Assembly: GCA_030263295.1 (NCBI GenBank)
Contig: SZOS01000012.1
Span: forward strand, 1 to 64,000
Direction: 5' to 3'
DNA: 64,000 nt
Source: Dokdonella_A sp014338185
Lineage (GTDB): Bacteria; Pseudomonadota; Gammaproteobacteria; Xanthomonadales; Rhodanobacteraceae
Under the pieces are notes generated by a model. It did no database searches and had not been told where the DNA came from. It saw only the letters and a program-made list of their open reading frames with translations. This document shows, piece after piece, positions 17,236-24,991 of this stretch (position 1 is its first letter; each line of letters starts with the position of its first letter). Position numbers and translations under genes: made by a program.

Positions 17236-17480
17236 CTGGCGAGTCTGGCCTTGGCTTGGTCATGAGTCGCGACACGTCCATCGGCAATGGCCTGCTCACC
17301 GCGCGCAATGCCCTCCAGGATGGTCATGCGCTGCTGCATGAGCTGGTAGGTCTCCACGTCCACGAGGTACGCGCTGGGCAAGCCGTGCTGCGTAATGAGG
17401 ATGGGCTCTTTGTCCCGCTCGATGTCGGCAAGCAGCTCGGTCGCTTGGCGCTTGAGTGTGGTAACGAGTTCGGTACGCAT
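17223..17480 (-). CDS. Phd/YefM family antitoxin
   Basis: 85 residues. The N-terminal half has the Phd/YefM DNA-binding pattern (TTLKRQATELLADIERDKEPILITQHG, then PSAYLVDVETYQ), and the C-terminal part is a predicted toxin-binding helix. Such antitoxins repress their own operon, and a near-perfect palindrome sits directly before the start codon (17484-17501). The start MRTELVTTLKR lies 8 bases after a TATAGT -10 element with no ribosome site, suggesting a leaderless transcript. Confidence 0.88.
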   Translation of the reverse strand: MRTELVTTLKRQATELLADIERDKEPILITQHGLPSAYLVDVETYQLMQQRMTILEGIARGEQAIADGRVATHDQAKARLARWLK

Positions 17481-17483
17481 GAA

Positions 17484-17515
17484 GTGACACTATAGTATCA
17501 CTCTGGTGTGTGCAA
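17484..17515 (-). promoter_or_regulatory. Autoregulatory promoter/operator of the toxin-antitoxin pair
   Basis: An 18-base palindrome (17484-17501; eight of nine base pairs match) overlaps the minus-strand -10 hexamer TATAGT (17489-17494). A TTGCAC -35-like box lies at 17510-17515 with a 15-base spacer. The palindrome ends three bases before the antitoxin ATG. Bound antitoxin would block both polymerase binding and initiation. Confidence 0.65.
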
Positions 17516-17595
17516 GTGCTTGCGCCGAGACTGCAACCACCTCTGGCACCGGACACGCCCTGCCCGCGCGCGCATCGCGCGCCGCGGTCGCGGAG

Positions 17596-18171
17596 TCAGG
17601 CCTGCGCCACGGCGGCATCGGCGCGGGCGCGGCGCCAGCTGCGCAGGCCCTCGACCGCCAGCACGAGGAACGCGGCGTACAGCACCGCGGTGATGTACAG
17701 GCCCTTGTACAGGTACATGCCCACGTAGACCACGTCGACGATGATCCACATCCACCACGCCGCGACGTGGCGGCCGGCCTGCCAGCCCTGCGCCACGAGG
17801 CTGAACGCGGCCAGCGTGGCGTCGAGCCATGGCAGGCTGGCATCGGTGTGGTGGTGCATGAACGCGCCCAGCAGCAGTGCCGCGAGTGTGCCGGCGCCCA
17901 CGTGCGCGGTGGCCGGCAGTGGCGCGAGCGGCGCGATGCGCACGCGGCCGTCGTCCTGCAGGTTGTGCAGCCAGCGCCACCAGCCGTAGCCGAGCATGAG
18001 CGCAAATGCGCCCTGCAACAGCGCGTCCGAATACAGCTTGCTGTGCACGAACACCCATGCGTACACGCCGACCGACACCAGCCCGAGCGGCCAGCACCAC
18101 GGCCGGCGCCGCGCGGTCAGCCACACCGCCCATGCGCTCAGGATCGCGGCCGCGAGTTCGATCCAGGTCAT
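17596..18171 (-). CDS. pnuT: PnuC-family vitamin permease, probable thiamine transporter PnuT
   Basis: 191 residues with six to seven membrane helices. The PnuC-family features include SAWAVWLTARRRPWCWPLGLVSVGVYAWVF near the N-terminus and WWMWIIVDVVYVGMYLYKGLY near the C-terminus. PnuC proteins carry nicotinamide riboside, but relatives that sit behind a TPP riboswitch (PnuT) carry thiamine by facilitated diffusion and phosphorylation trapping. Here the gene begins one base after the stop of a TonB receptor that is preceded by a TPP riboswitch, so thiamine is the likely substrate. The regulatory context, not the sequence alone, is the basis for this. Confidence 0.85.
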   Translation of the reverse strand: MTWIELAAAILSAWAVWLTARRRPWCWPLGLVSVGVYAWVFVHSKLYSDALLQGAFALMLGYGWWRWLHNLQDDGRVRIAPLAPLPATAHVGAGTLAALLLGAFMHHHTDASLPWLDATLAAFSLVAQGWQAGRHVAAWWMWIIVDVVYVGMYLYKGLYITAVLYAAFLVLAVEGLRSWRRARADAAVAQA

Positions 18172-18172
18172 C

Positions 18173-20326
18173 TCACAGCCCCAGCGTGAAGCTCAGGCGC
18201 GCGCTGCGCGGCGCGCCCGGGAACAGGTAGTTGTCGCCGTCGGAGCTGCCGGTGTCGCGCCAGTGGAAGCGGTCGAACACATTGTCGATCGACAGCCGCC
18301 AGGTGAGCGCATGGCCGCGCCAGTGCGCGCCGTAGCGCAGGCCGAGGTCGAACACCTGGTATGAGGGCGCGTGGATGCGGCCATCGGGCGTGGCCGGATT
18401 GCGCGCGGCGTGGCGCCAGCCCGCGAGCAGCCCGAGCTGTGGCAGGCCGGGCCAGGTGTAGTCCAGTTGCAGCGTGGCGCGCCGACGCGGCACGTTGACC
18501 ACCTGGTGGCCTTCGTACAGCGGTGTGCCGCTGCGCCGCGCGCGGGCGTCGATGAGGTTGACGCTGCCATCCACGCGCAGGTGCTCGCCGAGCCGTCCGT
18601 GCGCAGCCAGTTCCAGACCCGCATGCACTTCTTCGCCGCGCATCACGAAGGTGTAGCCGGCCTCGCTCGCATCGGGCTGCGCGAACTGCCACGGCTGGCG
18701 GATGCGATACAGCGCCGCGGTGAGTTCGATCCGGTCGCCGGGCGCGTACTTGGCGCCCAGTTCGAGCTGGCGCGAATGGCGCGGCGCCAGCGTGGTGCCC
18801 TCGTTGCTGGTCCACCACGGCGCTTCCTTGCCCAGCGCCAGGCCCTCGCTGTAGCTGAGGTATGTGGTCAGCTCGCTGCCGGGCAGCCACAGCAGCGCCG
18901 CCTGCGGCAACCACTGCGACAGGCGCGTGTCGCGCTCGGGCTCGCCGCGCTTGTTCCAGCTGCGATCGTGCAGGCGCGACAGGCGCGCGCCGAGCAGCGC
19001 CTGCCAGTGCGCACCGATGCTCACGCGGTCGGCGACGAACAGCGCGTGCTGGCGCGAGTCGAGCCGGCGCACCGATGGCCCGGGTTCGCGCGTGGACGGG
19101 GCGAACACCGGCACCTGCGGATCGTGGATGTTGGCGCTGCCGATCCAGGCGTTGACGCTGGCGTGGCGGTGGATCGTGCGCGCGAACGCGTCGACACCGA
19201 GGCTGAGCTCGTGGGCGAGCGCGCCGCTGTCGAACTGCCCCTCCAGTGTCGCGCGCAGTTCGCGGCCGAGCCGGCGGTCATCGGGACTGCGGTAGTCGTA
19301 GATGTCGTAGCCGCCATCGGGCGCAAACCAGGTGCCGACCGGATTGTCGGCGCAGGCGTCCTGGTAGAAGCAGCCGTAGGCGAAGGCGACGTAATCGTCG
19401 ATCACGCTGCGGCTGTGCGAGGCCGCCACGCGCACGCGCCAGTGCTCGCCCAGCTCGTGGCTGTAGCGCGCGCCCAGGTTGCTGCTCGCGATCGCCACCG
19501 GCCGCTGCCACGGCTGGAAGCCGAGCATGCGCTCCACCTCGACCTCGCGTGGCAGCACGCTGCCGCCCAGGAGCTGGTAGCCCGAGGCCGAGCGCTGCGA
19601 ACTGGTCTGGTGGTTGGCGTCGAACTCGAGCGTGGCTGCCGGCGTCGGGTGCCAGTCGGCCGCGAGCGCGAGGAAGCTGCGCCGGCCATTGCCATGCTCG
19701 ACGTAGGAATGCGCCTGCTCCCACGCCAGGTTGGCGCGCAGGCCGAACCCGGGCGTGAGCCACGCGCCCACGTCGAGCGCGCCCAGGCGCGAGCCGCGCG
19801 CGTCGGTGCCCAACGTGAGGTTGCGCACGTCGGCGCTGCGCTTGCTCACGAAGTTGACCACGCCGCCCGGTTCCATCACGCCGGCCTGCAGGCCGGCCAG
19901 GCCCTTGAGGATCTGCACCTGCTGCTTGTCCTCGAGCGCGATACGCTGCTCGCCGGTGAGCGCGAGGTTGTTGGCGCGGTAGCCGGTGCCCAGGTCGAGC
20001 GCGTAGCCACGGATCGCGAGGTTCTGGTAGTAGCCCTCTGGCGCGTAGTTGTCGCCCACCGCGGCATCCAGCCGCGCCAGCTCGCTCAGGCTGCGCACAT
20101 GCCAGGCGTCGAGCTGCACGCGCTCGACCACGGTGATGGTGGCGGGCGTGTCGTGCACGCTGGCGTGGCCCCAGCCATCGAGCGTGGTGTCGGGGTCGGG
20201 CGTGTTCGCGCGCACTTCCACCGCGTGCAGCGTGGTGGCGGGAGGTGCTTCGTCATCGCTCGCGGGCGCGGCGGCACAGGCCAATGCGGGCAGCGCGAGC
20301 AACAGGCAGATCGGGCGGATGTTCAC
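18173..20326 (-). CDS. TonB-dependent outer membrane receptor, probable thiamine uptake
   Basis: 717 residues. Signal peptide (about 1-20), a plug domain from about residue 45 to 190 (containing IRGYALDLGTGYRANNLAL and the TonB-receptor GVMEPGGVVNFVSKRS element), and a long beta-barrel ending in a hydrophobic strand SARLSFTLGL. The overall form is that of siderophore-type receptors, but a TPP riboswitch in the leader and the coupled PnuT gene point to thiamine or a derivative as ligand. Riboswitch-controlled TonB receptors for thiamine are known in Xanthomonadales and Bacteroidetes. The substrate is inferred. Confidence 0.85.
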   Translation of the reverse strand: MNIRPICLLLALPALACAAAPASDDEAPPATTLHAVEVRANTPDPDTTLDGWGHASVHDTPATITVVERVQLDAWHVRSLSELARLDAAVGDNYAPEGYYQNLAIRGYALDLGTGYRANNLALTGEQRIALEDKQQVQILKGLAGLQAGVMEPGGVVNFVSKRSADVRNLTLGTDARGSRLGALDVGAWLTPGFGLRANLAWEQAHSYVEHGNGRRSFLALAADWHPTPAATLEFDANHQTSSQRSASGYQLLGGSVLPREVEVERMLGFQPWQRPVAIASSNLGARYSHELGEHWRVRVAASHSRSVIDDYVAFAYGCFYQDACADNPVGTWFAPDGGYDIYDYRSPDDRRLGRELRATLEGQFDSGALAHELSLGVDAFARTIHRHASVNAWIGSANIHDPQVPVFAPSTREPGPSVRRLDSRQHALFVADRVSIGAHWQALLGARLSRLHDRSWNKRGEPERDTRLSQWLPQAALLWLPGSELTTYLSYSEGLALGKEAPWWTSNEGTTLAPRHSRQLELGAKYAPGDRIELTAALYRIRQPWQFAQPDASEAGYTFVMRGEEVHAGLELAAHGRLGEHLRVDGSVNLIDARARRSGTPLYEGHQVVNVPRRRATLQLDYTWPGLPQLGLLAGWRHAARNPATPDGRIHAPSYQVFDLGLRYGAHWRGHALTWRLSIDNVFDRFHWRDTGSSDGDNYLFPGAPRSARLSFTLGL

Positions 20327-20401
20327 GGTCGTCCTTCGTCATGGCGGGCAACGAAGCGACGGCGCAGCACCTGCGCCGGAGCGACAGGCCGCTGCATGCA
20401 A

Positions 20402-20480
20402 GCTCCCTACGCCGGTACAAACCGGATCAGGTTCCAAGGGACTCTCTCAGCCCGGCGACGCCGGGCACCCCCGCTTCAGG
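20402..20480 (-). ncRNA. TPP riboswitch (THI element)
   Basis: The minus strand reads a classic THI box: GGGGTGCC near the 5' end, then CTGAGA, CCCTTGGAACCTGATC in two parts, and TACCGGCGTAGGGA at the 3' end. These are the conserved TPP-binding loops and closing helix P1. It lies about 75 bases upstream of the TonB receptor ATG (20326). Between them is a 7-base-pair hairpin with a 3-base loop (20361-20377) that could be part of the expression platform; no T-tract follows, so control of translation is more likely than transcription termination. High TPP should lower expression of the receptor and PnuT. Confidence 0.93.
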
Positions 20481-20522
20481 TGGCTATTGAACCACGAATC
20501 GCGCCAGCGGCGCTGATCCAGG

Positions 20523-21650
20523 TCAGACGCTGCGCACCGCGGCGCGCAGATCCTCGCCCTCGCGCGTGGCAAACCATGCAGCATGGCCACGCAGGAAGGT
20601 GTCCCACGCGATGCGCGCGTTGTCCGGGCTGCGCGTGATCGCGTGGAAGTACTCCACTTCCGACAGCGCAAAGTCCACGTGCACGAGCGGCAGCAGGTCG
20701 GCCAGCAGCTCCAGCTCATGCGCAGTGAGCGCACGCACGCCGCGGTAGCCGTCGATGAGCGCGCGCGCGACCTGCACATGCGCGCGGTCGCTGCCTGCCT
20801 GCAGCCACGCGATCGCACTGCGCTCGATCGCGGTGGCGAGATCGAACAGTGCGAACGTGCGCGCGCACAGGCCGAAATCCACCACCGCGGTCACCTGCGC
20901 GACCGCGGCGGCGCCGCTCCAGAACAGGTTGGCGGCATAGAAGTCGCCATGCGTCCACAGGCGCGGCTGCGCGGCCAGCTGCGGCTGCAGCCGCGCATGG
21001 AACGGCGCGAACACGCCCGCGAGTTCGCCGCGCCAGTCGCGCGCGGCGAGGAAGGCGGCCAACCCCGGCCGCCGCGGCAGCTGCGCGGCCAGTTCCGCGA
21101 CCGGGTCGCATGCCTCGATGATTTCGCTGCGCGCGACCAGGATGTGGGTGCGCCGCTGCGGCGCCGCGTAACCGGCCGCCGCGGCGTGCACGCGCGCGAG
21201 CATCGCGCCCATGCAGCGGGCGTGGTCGAGTCGGCTGAGCGGCACCCACGAAGGCGTATTGCGGTACAGGTCGAGCCCGTCGGCGGGCGCCTGCACCACG
21301 TAGACCCAGTCGCCCAGCGGCACGGCCTCGTGGCCCGCGTGGTCGGCGAGCACGGCCGGCACCGGGATCCCGCGCCCGCGCAGCCACTGCGCAAAGGCAT
21401 GCTCCTCCGCAAGGTCGTCGAGGTCGCGCACGCTGCGGTGGTGGCGCTTGATGAACACGCGGCCGTGCGCGCAGTCGACCAGCGCCGCCGCCGACAGCGG
21501 TCGCGGGCTGTGCCAGGCGATTGCGCGCGGCGCGCCCAGTGCGGGATGGCGGGCGAGCAGCGGCGCCAGCTCCGCCAGCGTCAGCGCGGGCCAGTCGGGT
21601 GCGACCTGGTCCAGCGCAAGGCCATGCACGCGGTGTGGCGCGGCGGTCAT
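20523..21650 (-). CDS. APH/ChoK-type phosphotransferase, substrate unknown
   Basis: 375 residues with the aminoglycoside-phosphotransferase fold: nucleotide-binding lysine in RVFIKRHHRS (about 66-75), catalytic loop WTHGDFYAANLFW (about 230-242), and the metal-binding VVDFGLCARTFALFDLATA (about 256-274). This family phosphorylates small alcohols (choline, homoserine, thiamine, antibiotics). The gene lies directly upstream of the thiamine module on the same strand but before the riboswitch, so it is not under its control. A thiamine-kinase-like role is possible but not supported by any visible motif. Confidence 0.72.
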   Translation of the reverse strand: MTAAPHRVHGLALDQVAPDWPALTLAELAPLLARHPALGAPRAIAWHSPRPLSAAALVDCAHGRVFIKRHHRSVRDLDDLAEEHAFAQWLRGRGIPVPAVLADHAGHEAVPLGDWVYVVQAPADGLDLYRNTPSWVPLSRLDHARCMGAMLARVHAAAAGYAAPQRRTHILVARSEIIEACDPVAELAAQLPRRPGLAAFLAARDWRGELAGVFAPFHARLQPQLAAQPRLWTHGDFYAANLFWSGAAAVAQVTAVVDFGLCARTFALFDLATAIERSAIAWLQAGSDRAHVQVARALIDGYRGVRALTAHELELLADLLPLVHVDFALSEVEYFHAITRSPDNARIAWDTFLRGHAAWFATREGEDLRAAVRSV

Positions 21651-21720
21651 GTGCGGCGCATCGACGCGGCCGCGGGCACTGCGGCAGATGGATCGGACAT
21701 GCGCACTCCGGGCAACGGCG

Positions 21721-21752
21721 GCGGGCGCGCGAGTGTGGTCAAGCGCGCCCGC
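21721..21752 (-). terminator. Hairpin downstream of prpD
   Basis: Perfect 10-base arms (21721-21730 and 21743-21752) with a 12-base loop, beginning 19 bases beyond the prpD stop. There is no T-tract. It probably ends the prpD transcript before the phosphotransferase gene. Confidence 0.4.
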
Positions 21753-21770
21753 TCGCGCAAGCCGTGCGGT

Positions 21771-23207
21771 TCAGGCCGCGAACAGGTCCATGAACTCATG
21801 CACGGGCAGTGCCTCCAGCCGCGCCTGATCGAGCGCGATCGCGAGGATCTGCTGTTGGCGCGTCTCGTCGAAGCGCCGCGCAAGATTGCGGCGGAACTTG
21901 GCTTCGAGCAGGGGTATGCCTTCGGCGCGCCGGCGCCGGTGGCCGATCGGATACTCGACCAGCACCTCGTCGAGCACGCTGCCGTCGCTGAGCGTGACGC
22001 TGAGGCCATTGGCGATCGAGCGCTTGTCGGGGTCGTGGTAGTCGGCGGTGAACTGCGGCTCCTCCACGCAGCGGATCCTCGCGCGCAGCGCATCGATGCG
22101 CGGATCGGCCGCGACCGCGTCCTCGTAGTCGGCCGCGGTCAGGCGCCCGAAGATCAACGGCACCGCCACCATGTACTGGATGCAGTGGTCGCGATCGGCC
22201 GGATTGTCGAGCGGCCCCTGCTTGTCGATGATGCGCATGCACGCGGCCTGGGTGCGGATCACGATCCTGGCGATGTCGTCACTGGAGCGTCCCATCGCCT
22301 GCAGCTGTGCGTGCAGGCTCATCGCGGCCTCGATCGCGCTTTGCGCATGGAACTCGGCCGGGTAGCTGATCTTGAACAGCACGTTCTCGATCACGTAGCT
22401 GGCGTAGTCGCGCTCGAAGCGCAGTTCGCGGCCCTGGAAGGCCACGTCGTAGAAGCCCCACGCGGGCGCGGTCAGCGCACTCGGGTAGCCCATTTCGCCG
22501 CTCTGCGCGATCAGTGCCAGGCGCACCGCGCGGCTGGTCGCATCGCCGGCGGCCCAGCTCTTGCGCGAGCCGGTGTTGGGGGCGTGGCGATAGGTGCGCA
22601 GCGCCTGGCCGTCGACGAACACCTGCGACAACGCCGCCAGCGAGCGTTCGCGATCGAGTCCGAGCAGATGGCAGGCGATCGCGGTCGAGGCGAGCTTGAC
22701 CAGCGCGACATGGTCCATGCCGACCTGGTTGAACGAGTTCCGGAGCGCGATCACGCCCTGGATTTCGTGCGCCTTGATCGCGCATTCGAGCACGTCGCGC
22801 ATCGTGAGCGCGGCGCCGTTGCGGCTGCGCCAGTCGGCCAGCGCGAGGATCGCGCCGAGGTTGTCCGAGGGATGGCCCCACTCGGCGGCGAGCCAGGTGT
22901 CGTTGAAGTCGAGCCAGCGGATGGTCGCGCCGATGTCGAAGGCAGCCTTGACCGGATCGAGCTGGAAGGCGGTGCCGGGCACGCGCGCGCCATTGGCGAG
23001 TGTGGCGCCGGGCACCAGCGGCCCGAGCAGCTTGGTGCAGGCCGGGTAGTCGAGTGCCTCCAGCGCGCAGCCAAGCGAATCGATGAGCATGTGGCGCGCG
23101 GTGTGCCAGGCCAGTTCGTTGCGCGGCTCGAAGCGCGCGACATAGTCGACGATCGCGGTGAGCACCTCGTCCCAGTCCGGGCGCACGTTGGAATCGAACG
23201 ATGTCAT
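21771..23207 (-). CDS. prpD: 2-methylcitrate dehydratase PrpD
   Basis: 478 residues, close to the 483 of characterised PrpD. MmgE/PrpD-family signatures include WHTARHMLIDSLGCALEAL (about 34-52), RWLDFNDTWLAAEWGHPSDN (about 94-113) and LIFGRLTAADYED near residue 370. PrpD dehydrates 2-methylcitrate to cis-2-methylaconitate without an iron-sulfur cluster. Organisms using AcnD/PrpF often dispense with PrpD, but this window has both. The start MTSFDSNVRPDW at 23207 is chosen by family alignment. Divergent from the pectate-lyase-like gene, with a 215-base spacer. Confidence 0.95.
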   Translation of the reverse strand: MTSFDSNVRPDWDEVLTAIVDYVARFEPRNELAWHTARHMLIDSLGCALEALDYPACTKLLGPLVPGATLANGARVPGTAFQLDPVKAAFDIGATIRWLDFNDTWLAAEWGHPSDNLGAILALADWRSRNGAALTMRDVLECAIKAHEIQGVIALRNSFNQVGMDHVALVKLASTAIACHLLGLDRERSLAALSQVFVDGQALRTYRHAPNTGSRKSWAAGDATSRAVRLALIAQSGEMGYPSALTAPAWGFYDVAFQGRELRFERDYASYVIENVLFKISYPAEFHAQSAIEAAMSLHAQLQAMGRSSDDIARIVIRTQAACMRIIDKQGPLDNPADRDHCIQYMVAVPLIFGRLTAADYEDAVAADPRIDALRARIRCVEEPQFTADYHDPDKRSIANGLSVTLSDGSVLDEVLVEYPIGHRRRRAEGIPLLEAKFRRNLARRFDETRQQQILAIALDQARLEALPVHEFMDLFAA

Positions 23208-23422
23208 GGCCTGCAGCACCTCCCCATGGGCGGACGAACCCCGGCGGCGCAGTACGGTCAGCGATGCCGCGTGGCAGCCGGGCACCGGCCATGATGCGCC
23301 CGCGCGCATGAACGCGTGCCGGCATGACGCGCCACCGGTGCCGTGACCGCACCCAGGTGTCTCCTGGCCGGGCCAAAATGCGCCTGTACTGGGCGATGAG
23401 GCCCAAAGGGGGGGATCCTGTC

Positions 23423-24958
23423 ATGTCCGTGCCACGCCATCGTTGGCTCACCCACCTGCTGCTGGCGCTGCTGTTGCCGGCCACCGCCGCGCTCGCGCAG
23501 TCACCGCCGGCCTTTCCCGGCGCCGAAGGCCATGGCGCCGTCGCCAGCGGCGGCCGCGGGGGCGCGGTGTATGCCGTAACCACGCTCGCCGCCGATCCGG
23601 CCGGCATCCAGCCCGGCTCGCTCAACCATGCGCTGGCGCAAAGTGGTCCGCGCACGATCGTGTTCCGCGTCAGCGGCGTGATCCATGCCTTCGCCAACGT
23701 GCGCCACGGCGATGTCACGATCGCGGGCCAGACCTCGCCCGGCGGCGTGATCGTGCGCGGGCTGCTGTGCGACGGCCACTACGAGCAAAACGACTGCGGC
23801 AACCTCATCGTGCGCCACCTGCGCCTGCGCCCGGCCTGGAACCTGCCGATCCCGGGCGGCCAAGGCTGCGTCGACGACTACGATGCCTGTCTCGACGACG
23901 GCCTGCGGCTCGACGGCATCGACACCTTCATCTTCGACCATGTCTCGATCGCGGGCGCCACCGACGAGGCGGTGCAGCTGTCCTGGGCCGCCGATGGCAC
24001 GATCCAGCGATCCATCCTCGCCGAGACCGTGGGCGATCATGCCGACCGCGGTGGCATGCTGCTCAACTATTCGCACCCGGCGCTGCCGCAGAACCGGCTC
24101 AGCGTGCTCAAGAACCTGTGGTACCGGATTGGCGGACGCCTGCCCGAGATCACCTGCGAGGCAAGCGGCTACGACGGCGATCCGCCCAGCGTTGCCGACT
24201 GCCAGGCGCATGCGCTGCAACTGGAGGTCTCGGACAACTACTACCACGACCCGGGATTCCTGGTCTGGTACAACCGCGACGTCGACCAGAACCCGGCGGA
24301 TGGCCCGTATCGGGTCGAGCTCAACTACGTCGGCAACCACATGCAGGCGCGTGCGAGCTTTCCCTACGGCATGGTGCTGCATGACCTGCTCGACGTGGCC
24401 AGCAACAGCCTGTACGTGCAGGGCAACCACCTGAACCTGTATCCGGCCCTGGCCGATTACCAGCTGTTCTACTGCTGCAACGACTTTCCGGGCAACGCGC
24501 CCAACACCGACCTGGGCGTGGCCACGCGCCGCACGGGCCGCCACCCGTTCGCGAGCGTGGCCTACTTCGCCGGCGACGACTGGAGTGGCAACCTGCTGCA
24601 CAACGTCGGCGCGCTGCCGGCCGACCCGATGGATCGCCGGTTCCGCGCCAGTGCGCTCAGCGGCACGATCAGCCCGGTCGACTGGGGCACGCCGCTGGCC
24701 AACGACGCGTTCGACCTCGACTTCCCGCCCGCATCACCGCCGCCAGCGCCCGCCGACAGCGATGGCGACGGCATGCCCGACGCGTGGGAAAGCGCGCATG
24801 GCCTCAACCCCAACAACGCCGCCGACCGCAATGGCGGCACGCTGTCGCTGCCGCTCACCGGCATCGCCGGCTACACCAACCTCGAGGTCTACATCAACCT
24901 GCTCGCCGACGCGCGCGCCGACGAGCGCATCTTCCGCAACGGCTTCGACCCGACCTGA
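23423..24958 (+). CDS. Secreted pectate-lyase-like protein with C-terminal tag
   Basis: 511 residues. Signal peptide ending near residue 25 (AALAQS). The mature part begins AFPGAEGHGA and has the parallel beta-helix pattern of polysaccharide lyase family 1 relatives: FIFDHVSIAGATDEAVQLSW (about 170-189) and LWYRIGGRLPEI, where the Arg corresponds to the catalytic region of pectate lyases. A calcium-type repeat DSDGDGMPDAWESAHGLNP (about 434-452) and a YTNLEVYIN segment follow, and it ends in DERIFRNGFDPT, the tag. The actual substrate is unknown. A strong ribosome site (run of seven G) lies before the ATG. Confidence 0.82.
   Translation: MSVPRHRWLTHLLLALLLPATAALAQSPPAFPGAEGHGAVASGGRGGAVYAVTTLAADPAGIQPGSLNHALAQSGPRTIVFRVSGVIHAFANVRHGDVTIAGQTSPGGVIVRGLLCDGHYEQNDCGNLIVRHLRLRPAWNLPIPGGQGCVDDYDACLDDGLRLDGIDTFIFDHVSIAGATDEAVQLSWAADGTIQRSILAETVGDHADRGGMLLNYSHPALPQNRLSVLKNLWYRIGGRLPEITCEASGYDGDPPSVADCQAHALQLEVSDNYYHDPGFLVWYNRDVDQNPADGPYRVELNYVGNHMQARASFPYGMVLHDLLDVASNSLYVQGNHLNLYPALADYQLFYCCNDFPGNAPNTDLGVATRRTGRHPFASVAYFAGDDWSGNLLHNVGALPADPMDRRFRASALSGTISPVDWGTPLANDAFDLDFPPASPPPAPADSDGDGMPDAWESAHGLNPNNAADRNGGTLSLPLTGIAGYTNLEVYINLLADARADERIFRNGFDPT
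24920..24955 (+). other. Tag motif, C-terminal copy: D-E-R-I-F-R-N-G-F-D-P
   Basis: The final residues of the pectate-lyase-like protein, after a complete calcium-repeat domain. Only a Thr follows the proline. It matches the N-terminal tag of the DUF1800 protein at 8 of the 9 positions from Arg to the final Pro. Confidence 0.7.
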
Positions 24959-24991
24959 GGCAGACCCGCGCGCCCGGCCACGCCGCGCGCC

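Noticed and set aside
17596..18171. PnuC as a nicotinamide riboside transporter
   Set aside because: The TPP riboswitch and coupled TonB receptor make thiamine the more likely substrate.
20583..23294. A 903-codon open frame on the plus strand
   Set aside because: It lies antisense to the phosphotransferase and prpD, which have clear family motifs. It has no signature of its own.
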